Shown here: positions 40,187-50,800 of the stretch, piece by piece | How the letters are laid out: every line of letters starts with the position of its first letter | Position numbering within the stretch: position 1 is the first letter of the stretch | Assembly (NCBI GenBank): GCA_023052935.1 | Contig: CM041293.1 | Coordinates: forward strand, 171,203,341 to 171,267,340 | DNA: 64,000 nucleotides | DNA from: Piezodorus guildinii | Lineage: Eukaryota; Arthropoda; Insecta; Hemiptera; Pentatomidae | Direction of reading: 5' to 3' | Notes under the pieces: generated by a model | Told to the model about the DNA's origin: nothing | What the model saw: only the letters and a program-made list of their open reading frames with translations | Databases searched by the model: none | Made by a program: the position numbers and the translations under genes

Positions 40187-40220
40187 CCGATGAAGACCCA
40201 CAACGTGGTTCGAAACAATG
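40187..40220 (+). other. Hammerhead-like remnant
   Basis: CCGATGA, then AGACCCAC-AAC-GTGGTTC (a 7-position stem with one mismatch), then GAAAC and AATGG. Same layout as 8085-8113, with one change in CTGATGA. Confidence 0.35.
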
Positions 40221-40777
40221 GATGCTTAATACCTTCCTTAATATTTTCTGTTCTTACTAGTTTCCATCTCTTCCTTGATGTGGAAAATGAAGGTTTTCTG
40301 AATTACCGCCATTTTGAAACAAACTGACACGATAATGTTATTATTTTTTTTTTTTATTAAGATATATTACAATTTGTTACAAAATGAACAATAATAATAT
40401 TGATAAGAGACCACATTCATACTATATATACAGAAAATAATAATAATGGTCAAATTTCATAAAATATAACATAAATTCAAATATATACAATAAAATAATA
40501 ATAATAAATAAAAAACAAAACAAATCGAAACATAAACCTATTATTGAGATAAATAAAAAGTTGGCAAATAAATAAACATCTTACACACAATCATAACTAT
40601 CTACAATATATACAATTGCTAAAGGGACCCCAGCAAGCGCTTTTCCCTCCACTTGTGGAGGAAAAAGCGGAATCCAAGAGATCCCAGCACCTCTATCTCA
40701 GCCGCATCACTGGTCTGAGCCAGTGGAGGCTGAGTTAGGGCGCTGTAGCCACAAACATACCGTACATGAGTGGAGGA

Positions 40778-40793
40778 TCTGACCATTGTCAGA
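40778..40793 (-). other. Post-stop hairpin of Jockey-B
   Basis: On the minus strand TCTGAC-AATG-GTCAGA, a perfect 6-bp stem a short distance after the ORF2 stop. Relative to Jockey-A (TCTAGC-ACTG-GCTAGA), two stem positions changed together with their partners. Confidence 0.75.
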
Positions 40794-40809
40794 ACTCCAG
40801 TTTAAATGT

Positions 40810-43486
40810 TTACAATAGGTCTCGTGGCCACTGCCGTTTCAATCTTCGAGGAGGATTGTAGGGATGGGTGGTGCTGGATAGGGATTGTGCTAGAGGGTTA
40901 GGATGATGACTAAGGTTCTGATGAAATTTGGAAAATTTGGATGGTACCAGGTCTAAAACAAACGGAATATTAAGGTCATGGTGTAGGGTACAGTTGGTAA
41001 CGTAATAAGGAGCATTAACTATTGTTCGGAGGACTTTGGATTGGAAGGATTGGATGCGTTTAATGTTAGAATGTTTAGCTGTCCCCCACAGTTCAAGTCC
41101 GTAGGTCCATATAGGTTTCAGTACTGTCTTGTATATTAGTAATTTGTTGTCAACTGTAAGATGAGATTTTCTGTTTAGTAGTCTGTATAACTGGCCGAAT
41201 CTGCGGTTGAGTTCTTTTCTTTTTAGTCTTGTATGTGGGTTCCACGTCAGTCTTTTGTCTAGTAAAAAGCCGAGATACCGGACTGTGTCTGAGGAAGGAA
41301 GCGGTATAGAATTGAAATTAACCGTTGGACAGGATTTGCGTCGAAGGGTGAATGTGACGTGAGTGCATTTGCTTTCGTTAACCTTAATGCGCCAAGCATT
41401 GCACCAGTCTTCGACAAGGGAAAGGTGCTTTTGGAGATTTAGCGATGCTGCTTCAGGATCGGAATTGGATGATAAAATGGCTGTGTCATCAGCAAATGTT
41501 GCCAGAAAGGTATTGGGGTCGGTAGGGATATCGGCGGTGAAGAGGATGTAGAGGACGGGTCCTAAGACGCTGCCTTGAGGAACACCGGCCTCAACAGTAT
41601 ATTGTTCGGAAAATTCGGAACCACAGCGAACTCGGAAGGAGCGGTTGGATAAATAGGATCGGAGGATTAGGTATAAGGATTGAGGTAAATGGGTTTTGAG
41701 CTTAAAGAGCAGTCCCGGGTGCCACACCCGGTCAAAAGCTTGAGCTATGTCCAGAAAGGCACCCGAACAATACTCCTTGCACTCAAGGGCGGAGGAAATG
41801 TGGTCTACAACTCGGAGTCCTTGCTGAACCGTGGAATGTTGAGGACGAAATCCGAACTGATGTGAAGGAAAATTTTGAAATTTGGCTAGGATTCGTTTTA
41901 GTAGGAGCTTTTCGAAAATTTTTGAGAGGATCGGAAGTAGGCTGATAGGTCTGTAAGATGACGTGTTGTTAGAAGGTTTGCCTGGTTTTAGGAAAAGGAT
42001 CATAGTTGAATGTTTTCATAAGAGAGGAAAATAGGTAGTGCGTAGGATACAGTTATAGAGATATGTAAGGAATGTAATGGCTTTAGGTGGAAGTTGTCTT
42101 AAGATTTGGGGAGTAAGGAGATCGTATCCAGGAGATTTGCGGAGAGGAAGCTTTTTAAGAAGATATCTGACCTCAGAGGGATTAACTGCTTTAGGTGGTA
42201 AGGATAGTGGTATTGGTGACGTGAGGAACTCTTCAACTGCTGCAGTATGGGTTGGATTAAGCTCTGGATGAGGAGTAAAAACTTTGGAAAGGTGCTGTGC
42301 GAATTCCTCGGCCTTATGCTTGTCAGAAGCAGCCCAGGAACCATCACAGCGCCGGAGAGGATGGAAAATGGTGTGGGATTTTAGGATTCTCTTCGTGACA
42401 TTCCACAGGGAATTGTCACGAGTCGAGAGAGAGGAGAGGTAGGTATTGTAGGATTGGGAACGGAAGATCGCCAACTCCCGCTTTAATTTTCTACAAAAAA
42501 AAATTATAGGAGCGGCGATCTTCTGGGTGGCGGGTGCGTTGCCATAATGTTCTAGCTCGACGTTTGCTGTTGATGAGGTCTGTCAGGTGTTGTGGTAAAT
42601 GGCTTTTGTAAGGAATTATTTGGGATTGTTTGGGAGAGGAGGCAGTCCAGGCGGCTTGTTGAATAGCGGTTGTAAAGGAATATACGGCGTCGTCAAGGTC
42701 ATTTGGCGTTTTGAGAATCACTCTGAGGTCAATATCATTAGTGAGAATTTCGCGGAAGAGGTTCCAGTTGACAGGGCCCCTAATGAATGACGGTGGGATA
42801 GGTTTAGGAATAGGTGTTATGGATACATTTAGAATCAATGGACTATGATCAGAGGATAGTTCATCAAGGCGAGCTATGGAAAAATTCAGAGAGCCTAATC
42901 CGCTGTGGATGAAGAAGTCGAGGATGTCAGGATTACGGTTAGGATCTGTTGGCCAGTAGGTAGGAGAATCGGGAGGTAGGAGATGAAAGCGTCGGGAGTT
43001 GAGTGCAGACTGCAATGTCCGTCCACGAGAATTGGTGGTTCTAGAACCCCACTGTTGGTTCTTAGCGTTTAAGTCTGCACCCAAAATGAAGTGATTACCC
43101 AAGGAGTTGAGGAAGGATCCAAATTGGGCAGAGGAAATGGGATGTTTAGGAGGGCATGCTGATGCGATGATAAGCGGAAAGGAAAAGGTTTTGATAACGA
43201 TGGAAGTTGCTTGTAGGTAATCGTGGGCGGAAATTGGGTGTAAGTGATGGGTGAGGGATCGGCGGACTATGACAGCAGTACCGGCATGGGCTTTGCCGTC
43301 TGGATGGTCTGTCCGGTATGTCGTGTATCCTGGTATTTTAAAGTACTGTTTAGTGGTTAGTCTAGTTTCAGTAATGAGTGCAACATCAATGTTTTTGTCC
43401 TGCAGTACGGCTGTAAGTTCGTCAGTGTGAGTTCTAACACCATTCGCATTCCAAAGGAGAATGGATAAGGAATTAGGTGAGGTCAT
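40810..43486 (-). pseudogene. Jockey-B ORF2, endonuclease/reverse transcriptase, two lesions
   Basis: The endonuclease domain is open over 43,486-42,491: LLWNANGVRTHTDEL, ITETRLTTKQYF, FILGADLNAKNQQWGS, NPDILDFFIHSGLGSL and ELSSDHSPLIL. A 1-nt gain in a T run (A9 on the plus strand, 42,494-42,503) shifts the frame after RRSYNF. The second part (42,474-42,016) ends where a Trp codon has become TGA (LLYFPLL-stop-KHS type, at 42,013-42,015). The rest is open: YRPISLLPILSKIFEKLLL, HQFGFRPQHST, LDIAQAFDRVWHPG, GVPQGSVLGP, FADDTAI and the C terminus RLKRQWPRDLL. All catalytic residues are present. Confidence 0.9.
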
Positions 43487-44797
43487 TTATGGTTTTTTTA
43501 AGGCAGGAATGAGATTTGTTACGAGATTCGTAAGGAGTGATATTAAGGGCATAACAAGGGATTTAATTTCGGAAATAAAGGATGTCATCAAACTGGTAAG
43601 GTCTGTGGCGTTTGAAGGAGGAGGAATATGAGAGATTTGTGGTGGATTAGGATTCTTAGGATTGGTTACATTTTGAGAAAGAGGTATATGTGGAATGGAT
43701 TGAGGTACATTTTGTAGTTCCGGCAGGGCCACGGCTTCAGTACTTTGATTCCCACCTCCAAGTAAGTGGGCAAATGATAAATTGGCATCAATAAGTTTTG
43801 AGGGTTCTCTTCTGTTTCTTACTTGTCTTGCTGTTTCATCCAGTACTTGAGGTTTTTGAAACCTGGTCCTCAGCTCCTTATAGATTTGGCATCCTTTATA
43901 GTTGGCCGGGTGGTCCTTCAGGCAATGAGCACATACAGCTGGTGTTGATTTTGGTTTTGTACACTCCACAGACTTGTGCTGTTCACCGCATTTCACGCAT
44001 CGAGGTATGTGATGACAATAACTTTTAGTATGACCATATGCTTGACAATTATGGCACTGAATTATCTCTCTCTTTGTGTAAGGTTTTTCAACTCTTACAC
44101 TGGAATAGTACAATCTATTGAGGTCATAGATTTTTTCAACTCCTTCAGCTGGTTCCAAATCCACAAAAAAGAGAGGTAGAGGAATTTTATCCTTTAGGAC
44201 GTTAGTGACTTGCCGCACTTTATAGCCCATCTCCGTTAGTTTTTCTTTAATAGCTTCAACTGGTGTCGAGGGGTGTAAGTTTCTGATTACAACCCTTAAA
44301 GCTCTCTCTTGGCGTAGCTGATAGGTATGGAAATCTGCTTTGGTTTCAGTTAGGTATTTCACTATTTTTCTATATGTCTCGGCAGTAGTAGGAGATATTT
44401 TGGTATCATTGATTCTACTCATACAGTAGTAGCTGGTAGATTCGGTAATTTTGTTCAATTGCGCACACAACAACTGGAAATTTCTAATATTTTTGACAAA
44501 TATTGGAGGAGGCCGTGGTTCACTAGGTATAGGAGTAGATTCCATGTTTTCTTTTTCATTATGTAAAATCTGAAAAGGATTTGGGGTGAAAAACGGCGAT
44601 TCGTCAGTCATCCCTTGTGACGATGTGCCAGGTTGTGGTTCAGATTCTGAATTAGTACCGGAAGGGGTTGCTTGTAGATTTAATCTTTTATTAGTATCAC
44701 GGCGGGGTCTTTGTTTTGTAGATGACGGGATTGAACCACTAGATCTAGATCTTTTAGTTGAAGCTTTGGAGGACATTACTTGATGATAATATCGCAT
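43487..44797 (-). CDS. Jockey-B ORF1, Gag-like protein
   Basis: Intact 436-residue ORF1, collinear with Jockey-A ORF1. It has a basic/Ser N terminus, Pro-rich linker, PRE_C2HC-like region (RALRVVIRNLHPSTPVEAIK ... LFFVDLEPAEG) and zinc knuckles CHNCQAYGHTKSYC, CVKCGEQHKSVEC and CAHCLKDHPANYKGC. A linker of variable length and a hydrophobic C terminus (FISEIKSLVMPLISLLTNLV) follow. A and B differ mostly in the linkers, while the knuckles are nearly identical, as expected under protein-level constraint. Its stop TAA touches the ORF2 ATG. Confidence 0.92.
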   Translation of the reverse strand: MRYYHQVMSSKASTKRSRSSGSIPSSTKQRPRRDTNKRLNLQATPSGTNSESEPQPGTSSQGMTDESPFFTPNPFQILHNEKENMESTPIPSEPRPPPIFVKNIRNFQLLCAQLNKITESTSYYCMSRINDTKISPTTAETYRKIVKYLTETKADFHTYQLRQERALRVVIRNLHPSTPVEAIKEKLTEMGYKVRQVTNVLKDKIPLPLFFVDLEPAEGVEKIYDLNRLYYSSVRVEKPYTKREIIQCHNCQAYGHTKSYCHHIPRCVKCGEQHKSVECTKPKSTPAVCAHCLKDHPANYKGCQIYKELRTRFQKPQVLDETARQVRNRREPSKLIDANLSFAHLLGGGNQSTEAVALPELQNVPQSIPHIPLSQNVTNPKNPNPPQISHIPPPSNATDLTSLMTSFISEIKSLVMPLISLLTNLVTNLIPALKKP

Positions 44798-45120
44798 TTC
44801 ATGTATAGAAAGTAATTAAATAATAACCAGATGTGGGGAAAAAAACAATAACTTAAAAAAAGTTAAGCAAGACCAGCCTTGCCGGGCTATTGGCAATCAG
44901 CTGATATGAAGAGGTGACTCAGCATTCACTTTACACTGTAAATTATATCACAACTTACCGCTGTTTGCTCCAATAATAACTGTTGTTGTTATCCTGAAGT
45001 CTGATGATGTTTTCAAGACTGTGCTGAAGTGAAATCCAACTGTAAAAGCAAGAAATCCGAGAGCCGACTTGAAATATGACTGCTATACTCACGCGCATGC
45101 GCAGAACCTCGATAATGTTA

Positions 45121-45954
45121 ACGTCAACTAATCGTCAAATAGTTTCGGTGAAAATTCACGAATGGCTGAAGGAATATATTGTAATGTATTGAGGATACTG
45201 AGGGGAGTTCATTATTAAATAATTTTAATATTAAACAATTAATGATAACGAACCTTTGTCGGCAAAACATCAAAAGGTGTTTCCCTAGCCCCCTAGATTT
45301 CCCATCGGTATGGGCCCCCCAGCGGTACCAGAAACCTCTGGTAGTTTCCCCCAGCGGCGGCCAACAAGAATATTAAGATTGGTGAAAAGATAAGAATAAT
45401 AGCACAAAGGCTATACCGCCAACCGGGGCATTTCCCATCTCGGCCCACCCAAGGTGACAACAATGAGAGAGAAGAACCGAAGAGATAGTCAAGTTTTATC
45501 CTCAAGAAGAGTGAGTCGGGTTCCATCTACAAGAAGAGGAGGTGGCCGTCGAGGTTCTGAGAGCAGCTGGAGGATGTTGCCAAAAAAGGGGACCTAAGAC
45601 TAATTTCACCTTCGCCAGCCGGTTAAGTGTTTCGAAGGTATATCGTTATTTGTAATATTGTATGGCAAAGGTAGTAGAGAAAATGTCCCTCAGTATTCTC
45701 AATCAGAGTTCTAGGCAATGTGTTAATATAATTTATATGTGTAAATTAATAATTATAGTAATGTATTAATTGAATCTTGTTTACTTTAATCTTACCCTGC
45801 ATGCCACCTACTGGATTGGTAAACACGATACCTTTGGAAAGGAGATCCATGGTATCATTAGATATAGTTTATATATTGACTAAATATAGTAAGTAAGCTA
45901 GTTTTTGAAGCTACCGCTGCCTTAGAAAAGTAGCCGGTCAAAAACATAGCAATT
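45121..45954. other. Unassigned, with GC-rich block and a small basic ORF
   Basis: 45,285-45,600 is GC-rich. A plus-strand ORF at 45,463-45,597 (44 residues) is Arg/Ser-rich (MREKNRRDSQVLSSRRVSRV, RRGGGRRGSE). The opposite strand has a 77-codon frame with a hydrophobic run (SLCAIILIFSPILIFLLAAA). Neither is recognised and neither is preferred. Possibly single-copy host DNA or a dead element. Confidence 0.3.
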
Positions 45955-46115
45955 GTGAACACCCAGCCTCTATAAAGTGGGTACCTAAAATTGGGGAGAA
46001 AACCTGGCAATGAGCGTGATGTCGGCCTAATCACCTCCTTGCACTGTCGTTGCAATATAAATCTGTATAAGTACTGAACTCGAGACTCTTCATGAGTTGT
46101 ACAAATACAGGTTCT
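45955..46115 (+). mobile_element. SINE-A, 3' part
   Basis: CCAGCCTCTATAAAGTGGGT, AACCTGGCAATGAGCGTGAT, CTCCTTGCACTGTCGTTGCA and a T-rich end (ACAGGTTCTTTTTTT). The tRNA-like head is missing. Confidence 0.75.
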
Positions 46116-46149
46116 TTTTTTAAATAGAATATTTAGGCGGAGTTTTGTA

Positions 46150-46195
46150 CTATCGGCATCGAATCTTCGTGTTCGGTAAGCCTATTATTATTATA
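46150..46195 (+). mobile_element. RTE 3' tip
   Basis: CGGCATCGAATCTTCGTGTT CGGTAAGCC then (TTA)n, the extreme 3' end of the RTE family. Its hairpin is degenerate. An extreme 5' truncation. Confidence 0.65.
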
Positions 46196-47311
46196 ATATA
46201 ATTCACTATTTATAGAATAATACTCCGACAAATATCGCGAAACAATACACGCATCGGCAACACTGCTAAAAATAAAACAACGAGTTAAAGAACCACAAGC
46301 AAAGAGAAAAAAGAAATAACAGTTAGCCAGTCGAACTAGTGACATTTAAATTAGAGACAGTTATAATAATAAAGACAAGCCAGGCGCTAGGAATACACTA
46401 TTCGCTGCTTCAGTTGAGGTTAGGCAATTTCTTCTTTGCTCTCGGGAATTTGAAATTCCAATAGAACATTACATTAAAAACATTGCAATATACATATTTT
46501 TATTTTATACTAGGATTCTACTTATTTGGAACCTTTTAACCTCGAATTTCGTAAGAAAATACTTTTTTTTTTTTATTGCTTATAAAATTTGATTCATAAA
46601 AATACAGATAAAATATAATAAATATAAATTATATTATAAAAGCAATCAAACAGTATATTATGACGTATCGGAAATGCATATAAGCTGTATTGAACAGTGG
46701 TTTGTTTACTCAAGCTATTTAAAACGAACAAACAAAACTCCTTAATTGTATATTTGTACAAGTCTGGTTTAATTGTAGGAAATGGCAGGTTGCCAGGATT
46801 GGCAAAGGGTTTTCAAGAACTAAATTGGCGAGATATTTACACTAAATAGAAATAATAGAATTACTATAGTATTATATTTCAGTATTCAATTAGATTTTTC
46901 AGCAAATGCAACATACTAAAGACATAGCTACAATTAAATTTACCTAATTTAATATGAATGATTTTTTTTTTAAATGAGTCAATAAAAAATGTTTTAGTTA
47001 ACGGCTTATCTAATGCAATACCAGCGTTTAATCTTATCAGTAATGGGATTCAGATGTAACGATATGAGCAGGTAGATTTGTCAAATCTAAATTGGCCGTA
47101 ATATATACAGAAATATTTAAAATTTCCAACCCAACTTAAAATTACCCTTAAGCCATAAAATAAAAGAGGATTAGATCCTTGAAATGAATATCCTTAGAAA
47201 TATTAAAATCCCATTTTCTGCATGACGTTGAGCGATATTTACTTCTTAACCTTCTGGGAAATTCCTCCTCTTTCATTTAATACAACTTTCTTTTTTGTGC
47301 GTTCGCATTAA
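46196..47311. other. Unassigned AT-rich region
   Basis: No ORF, RNA gene or within-window repeat recognised. It includes a mixed block at 46,380-46,460 (CGCTGCTTCAGTTGAGGTTA). Confidence 0.3.
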
Positions 47312-47320
47312 GTTTTTCTG

Positions 47321-47876
47321 ACCGGCACAAAAGACTGAAACGAAAAGAAACTGCTCGAAGATACCGATTACTACAACACTTACTAGACAAACGTTCAAAA
47401 CTTTCAGTATATTACAAAAGACTCATCTACATCACTATAATCAGACCATGGAACATATAATCATGTTTGGACATATGGAATTAAGCTTTGGAGCTCTAAT
47501 AAACCATCTAATTCCTCCTGCATCCAATCCTTACAATCCAAAATCATGAATGCCCCTTATTTTGTCACAAATCAACTCCTCCATAATGACCTAAACATCC
47601 CATTTGTTGCAGACATAGCCCGGTATAGATACACCTCTTTTCATTCTAAACTTCCTACCCACAAAAACCTACTTGTCCATAAATTATCTTCCTTAGATAT
47701 CCCTATTAACCCTCCAAATAAAATAGTTATAACTTCCTTGAAATAGTTAGTGAAGAGCTACCACTGGGTAGTTCTTTCTTAAGATATTTTCATGACTTTT
47801 CTTCATTCTGCGTATTTACTCATTGTGTTGTTTAATACAGTTGTAAATTACAATAAACAAATTTAAAAAAAAAAAT
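47321..47876 (+). mobile_element. Jockey-C-like LINE, 5'-truncated, with TSD
   Basis: A 556-bp insertion with the 9-bp TSD GTTTTTCTG (47,312-47,320 and 47,877-47,885). It contains the RT C-terminal region (KRLKRKETARRYRLLQHLLD, KLSVYYKRLIY, then NAPYFVTNQLLHNDLNIPFV, ADIARYRYTSFHSKL) with frame breaks. The 3' UTR and poly(A) follow. Hairpin CTACC-ACTG-GGTAG at 47,758-47,771. Confidence 0.85.
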
Positions 47877-47916
47877 GTTTTTCTGGTGAAAATCATGGAT
47901 AATAGCAAAACACTTA

Positions 47917-48208
47917 TGGGATCACTTGTAGCTGGGTGGCTAGCATAACAGCCTCCTATGCTAAACGTCTCGGGTTCAAACCCGCAGGTGGTCCTAGGAT
48001 TTTTTAATAGGAGTAAAATATCCTTATTTATACCGTCCTTCGGAGGGAACGTTAAAAGGTGGTCTCGAGCCTGTGCGATGTGAGGTACTCGTTAAAGATC
48101 CCTATCCTAATAAAATCTGGATAGGCAAAATTTAGGACTCCCACTGTAGCATCGTCCGATTAGCCATAGTAGCATAAAGAGACGTTAAATAAAAAAACAA
48201 ATAAACAG
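47917..48208 (+). mobile_element. SINE-C, most complete copy, with TSD
   Basis: A 292-bp SINE with the 12-bp TSD GCAAAACACTTA (47,905-47,916 and 48,209-48,220). tRNA-like head: TAGCTGGGTGGCTAGCATAA and the B box GGTTCAAACCC. Body: TATACCGTCCTTCGGAGGGA, GAGCCTGTGCGATG and AATCTGGATAGGCAAAATTT. Tail: AAATAAAAAAACAAATAAAC. Confidence 0.85.
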
Positions 48209-48220
48209 GCAAAACACTTA

Positions 48221-48430
48221 GGGGGCTGGGTGGCCGAGTTGCTTAGATAAAAAAACACGCGTTGTCTAGTACCAGATGACCAATACTTTGAAACCAAAAA
48301 ATTACGAGTTCGACTCACGGTGCCAGGGGGGACTTTTATCTCGGCATTAATCCCCCCGCCCTCAGCCCCTGGTCCGAGAAATCCCTTTATAGCCTTTAAA
48401 TGCGAGGTAGGAGAGGAAAAAAAAAAGAAA
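48221..48430 (+). mobile_element. SINE-D, sense copy
   Basis: GGCTGGGTGGCCGAGTTGCT at the head, TACGAGTTCGACTCACGG as B box, then CTTTTATCTCGGCATTAATC, CTGGTCCGAGAAATCCC and an A-rich end. It is the sense counterpart of 10,780-11,006 and follows directly on the SINE-C TSD. Confidence 0.8.
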
Positions 48431-48477
48431 AAAAAAGAAAAGAAAACAGCAAAAGATTCAAATATTTACTTTCCTCC

Positions 48478-48785
48478 CAAAGGGCCTTCACACACATAGA
48501 CGGCTGCCGTCCAAACGGTTTACAAACCTAGGCTTATCAGCCGACCAAACGGTTGTTGATATAGGGACATAGTTGGAGCTTTCACACATAGACGGCTGCC
48601 GTTGGGACGGTTTATAATCCTCTTTGTAGCCGTGTAGCGACCGGAGAGAAAAAACAGCCGTGCAGCTGCCGTGTACGGCACATTTCCATATCTCGGCAAC
48701 TATATGTGGATGGCAGCCGTGTGCGTGTGAAAGGGGAGGGGATTAACGACCGGCACGGCAGAATGAAATATGTGTGAAAAGGCCT
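48478..48785. mobile_element. MITE rich in GCCGTG/CGGCTGCCGT motifs
   Basis: Approximate inverted termini GGCCTTCACACACATAGACG and the complement of ATATGTGTGAAAAGGCC. Repeated subterminal motifs include ACATAGACGGCTGCCGT (about 48,496 and 48,586) and GCAGCCGTGTGCGTGTGAAA. No ORF and no clear TSD. Similar to hAT-like MITEs, but unassigned. Confidence 0.6.
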
Positions 48786-48892
48786 AAACTGTTGGTGGAA
48801 ATCAGACTATTTGTCATATGAAATTTTTTTTTCCACTTAAATTCTATTATCAAATTTCACAATATGAGGGGACATTTATACTGACTTTGAAC

Positions 48893-49040
48893 CTACTTGA
48901 GTTTATCCAGCCTGTATTAAGTGGGTATCCTAAAATTTTGGGAAACACCTAGCGGCTGAGCGTGATCTCAGAATAATATAATAATATACAGTATGAATAC
49001 AGTACTCATATGTGTATGACTACTGAATCCATAAAACCTT
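48893..49040 (+). mobile_element. Divergent SINE-A 3' part
   Basis: TATCCAGCCTGTATTAAGTG, CACCTAGCGGCTGAGCGTGA and a T-rich end (AAAACCTTTTTTTT). About 20-25% different from the 32.7-kb copy by eye. Confidence 0.55.
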
Positions 49041-49357
49041 TTTTTTGTCAGAATTATGTACGTAAATATTTACCAACTGGATTAAAATATATTAATTAAA
49101 TAATTATAGTAGGTTTACATATATTAGGTAATTACGTAATTAAAATCTGCGTGGGATAGACGACGAACAAAACCAAAAAGATAAACATTACTTTCAGCTG
49201 TCGGCAAAACATGGTCCTCACTCGCTTTTGACGAGCAACTATACATAATATCTACAGATTCAATCTACATTATTAAATGATAAATTATTCCCAAAAAAAC
49301 TTTTTATCAACTATACAGAGTATAATATGTTTTATACATTTCTATATCGTGATAAAA

Positions 49358-49975
49358 AAAAATCTGGTGAGGGCAACGCAAGATTTTCACTTACCTCTGT
49401 TGTTAAAATCAATTTAAGAACTACTCAATAAAGTTATAGTTGAATAAATTATTTTATGTTTCGTAGGAAACATTTTTTTTTTTGAAAAAATAATTCAAAT
49501 TACATTCCACAACTTTTATATAATATAACATTTTTTTCTCAAATGTTATTTTTTTTTCTTATCTCCTTTATTGATAACACTCAAGTAACAATCTTGCAAA
49601 AAACAAAACAAATTAGTGCAACAGTACAGGCCTTATCCGACCTTACACTGCCTTTGAGGCATTCCAAGTTAAGCATTCATATATAATATACCGTTTAAAA
49701 GCTAATGATTTTAGAAAAATATCATTTAATGCACACATCTAGTAAAATTTAATAAAGAGTTATAAAAAGCCGACAAAACTAGCCGATTGTTTTAGATATT
49801 AATATGATAGGTTTTTTTAAAAAACAAAATACACGTTTCTAAAGAAATTAAATTTAATTAATTTTTTGTTAGTTTTACTCATTTTTATCTCTAACTGTAT
49901 ATGAAAATTTTTTATTCGATTTTAACAACAGAGATAAGTGAAAGTCGTGTGTTGCCCGCACCAGATTTTTTATCA
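49358..49975. mobile_element. HINE: two 5' termini facing each other
   Basis: A sense 5' terminus at 49,358 (ATCTGGTGAGGGCAACGCAA GATTTTCACTTACC). An antisense segment at about 49,680-49,968 ends AGATAAGTGAAAGTCGTGTG TTGCCCGCACCAGAT. Between them lie T-rich sequence and a pol-like GAGGCATTCCAAGTTAAGC segment of unknown origin. Confidence 0.7.
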
Positions 49976-49984
49976 ATGCTAAAA

Positions 49985-50321
49985 AGCTGAAATGATTACT
50001 CTTTTTTTAATTAAAATATCGGCCCTTAATCCTTGTCAGACTATTTCATTCCTATCAGAGTTTTTAATGAGAATGAAACCTTCATGATGTTAAAGACCAT
50101 TAAATTTAACATCGATATAGCGAGTTTAATCAAAATTGTTAGAGCCTTTTTTGAGTAAATCGCAAAAAGTTACAAAATGCATGAAATAATGTGGCTCTGC
50201 TGGTTTGCTGATTTTGATGGAAAAGTTGCTGCAACGTCTCTGGCATTACTTATTTTAATATAAAATTACAAGGTCGTATAAACACACAAACAAACCTTTT
50301 GGGGAAACTTCGTTCGAATTG

Positions 50322-50401
<80 letters not shown>

Positions 50402-50800
50402 CCTGCTTTTTTGTCAATCATAACTAAATGAAATAGTTTTTTTTTTTGTTTTTTTTTCATCTATAAAATTGAAGATACCTACTTTACAGGAAAAAAATTA
50501 AGATATCGTCATTTAAGCCGCGTTAGCCACCGTCTCAATTTTTTTTAAAGTTACTGTAACATCACAGTAACCCTATACACTCCAAAAATATGAAATTTCA
50601 CTTTTAGAGTTAGGCTATTTATCAGACTAGACACAGAGAGACACTATATTGCGTGACTTTGCGGGTTTTTTCGACTCCATTGAACCCAAAAACTTGTATT
50701 TATGTTTAAAACTCCAATTCCATAATTTTCAAGATCACAAAAATTTTCGCTACTTTATTTATATACGTAATTTATTTGATATATACGTAAGTTAAAAAAA
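49985..50800 (+). mobile_element. HINE, diverged, with TA array
   Basis: Sense interior: TAAAGACCATTAAATTTAAC, TACAAAATGCATGAAATAAT. A TA array at 50,326-50,397 replaces the TTATATATTTACC segment. Then AATATGAAATTTCACTTTTA, a 3' part (AAAACTTGTATTTATGTTTA) and a decayed terminus (TACGTAAGTTAAAAAAA). Confidence 0.7.
50326..50397. repeat. (TA)n microsatellite in a HINE
   Basis: About 70 bp of TA following GTTTATTTA and preceding CATATACCTGCTTTTTTGTC, which matches the HINE segment TATATTTACCTGTTTTTTAT. Expansion in place. Confidence 0.92.

Larger units (their letters stand above)
40341..45109 (-). mobile_element. Jockey-B: complete-length jockey-like LINE
   Basis: A 4.77-kb antisense element with an 11-bp TSD, CGATAATGTTA (40,330-40,340 and 45,110-45,120). 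It has 5' UTR (44,798-45,109), ORF1 (44,797-43,487), ORF2 (43,486-40,810) and 3' UTR (40,809-40,341). Coding sequence and 5' UTR are close to Jockey-A. The 3' UTR matches only for the first tens of bases after the stop and then is unrelated, ending in poly(A) rather than (GTT)n. ORF2 shows only two lesions. Confidence 0.93.

Noticed and set aside
45293..45526. Small membrane protein on the minus strand
   Set aside because: One hydrophobic run in a 77-codon frame, with an equally plausible small frame on the other strand. No family or conservation evidence.
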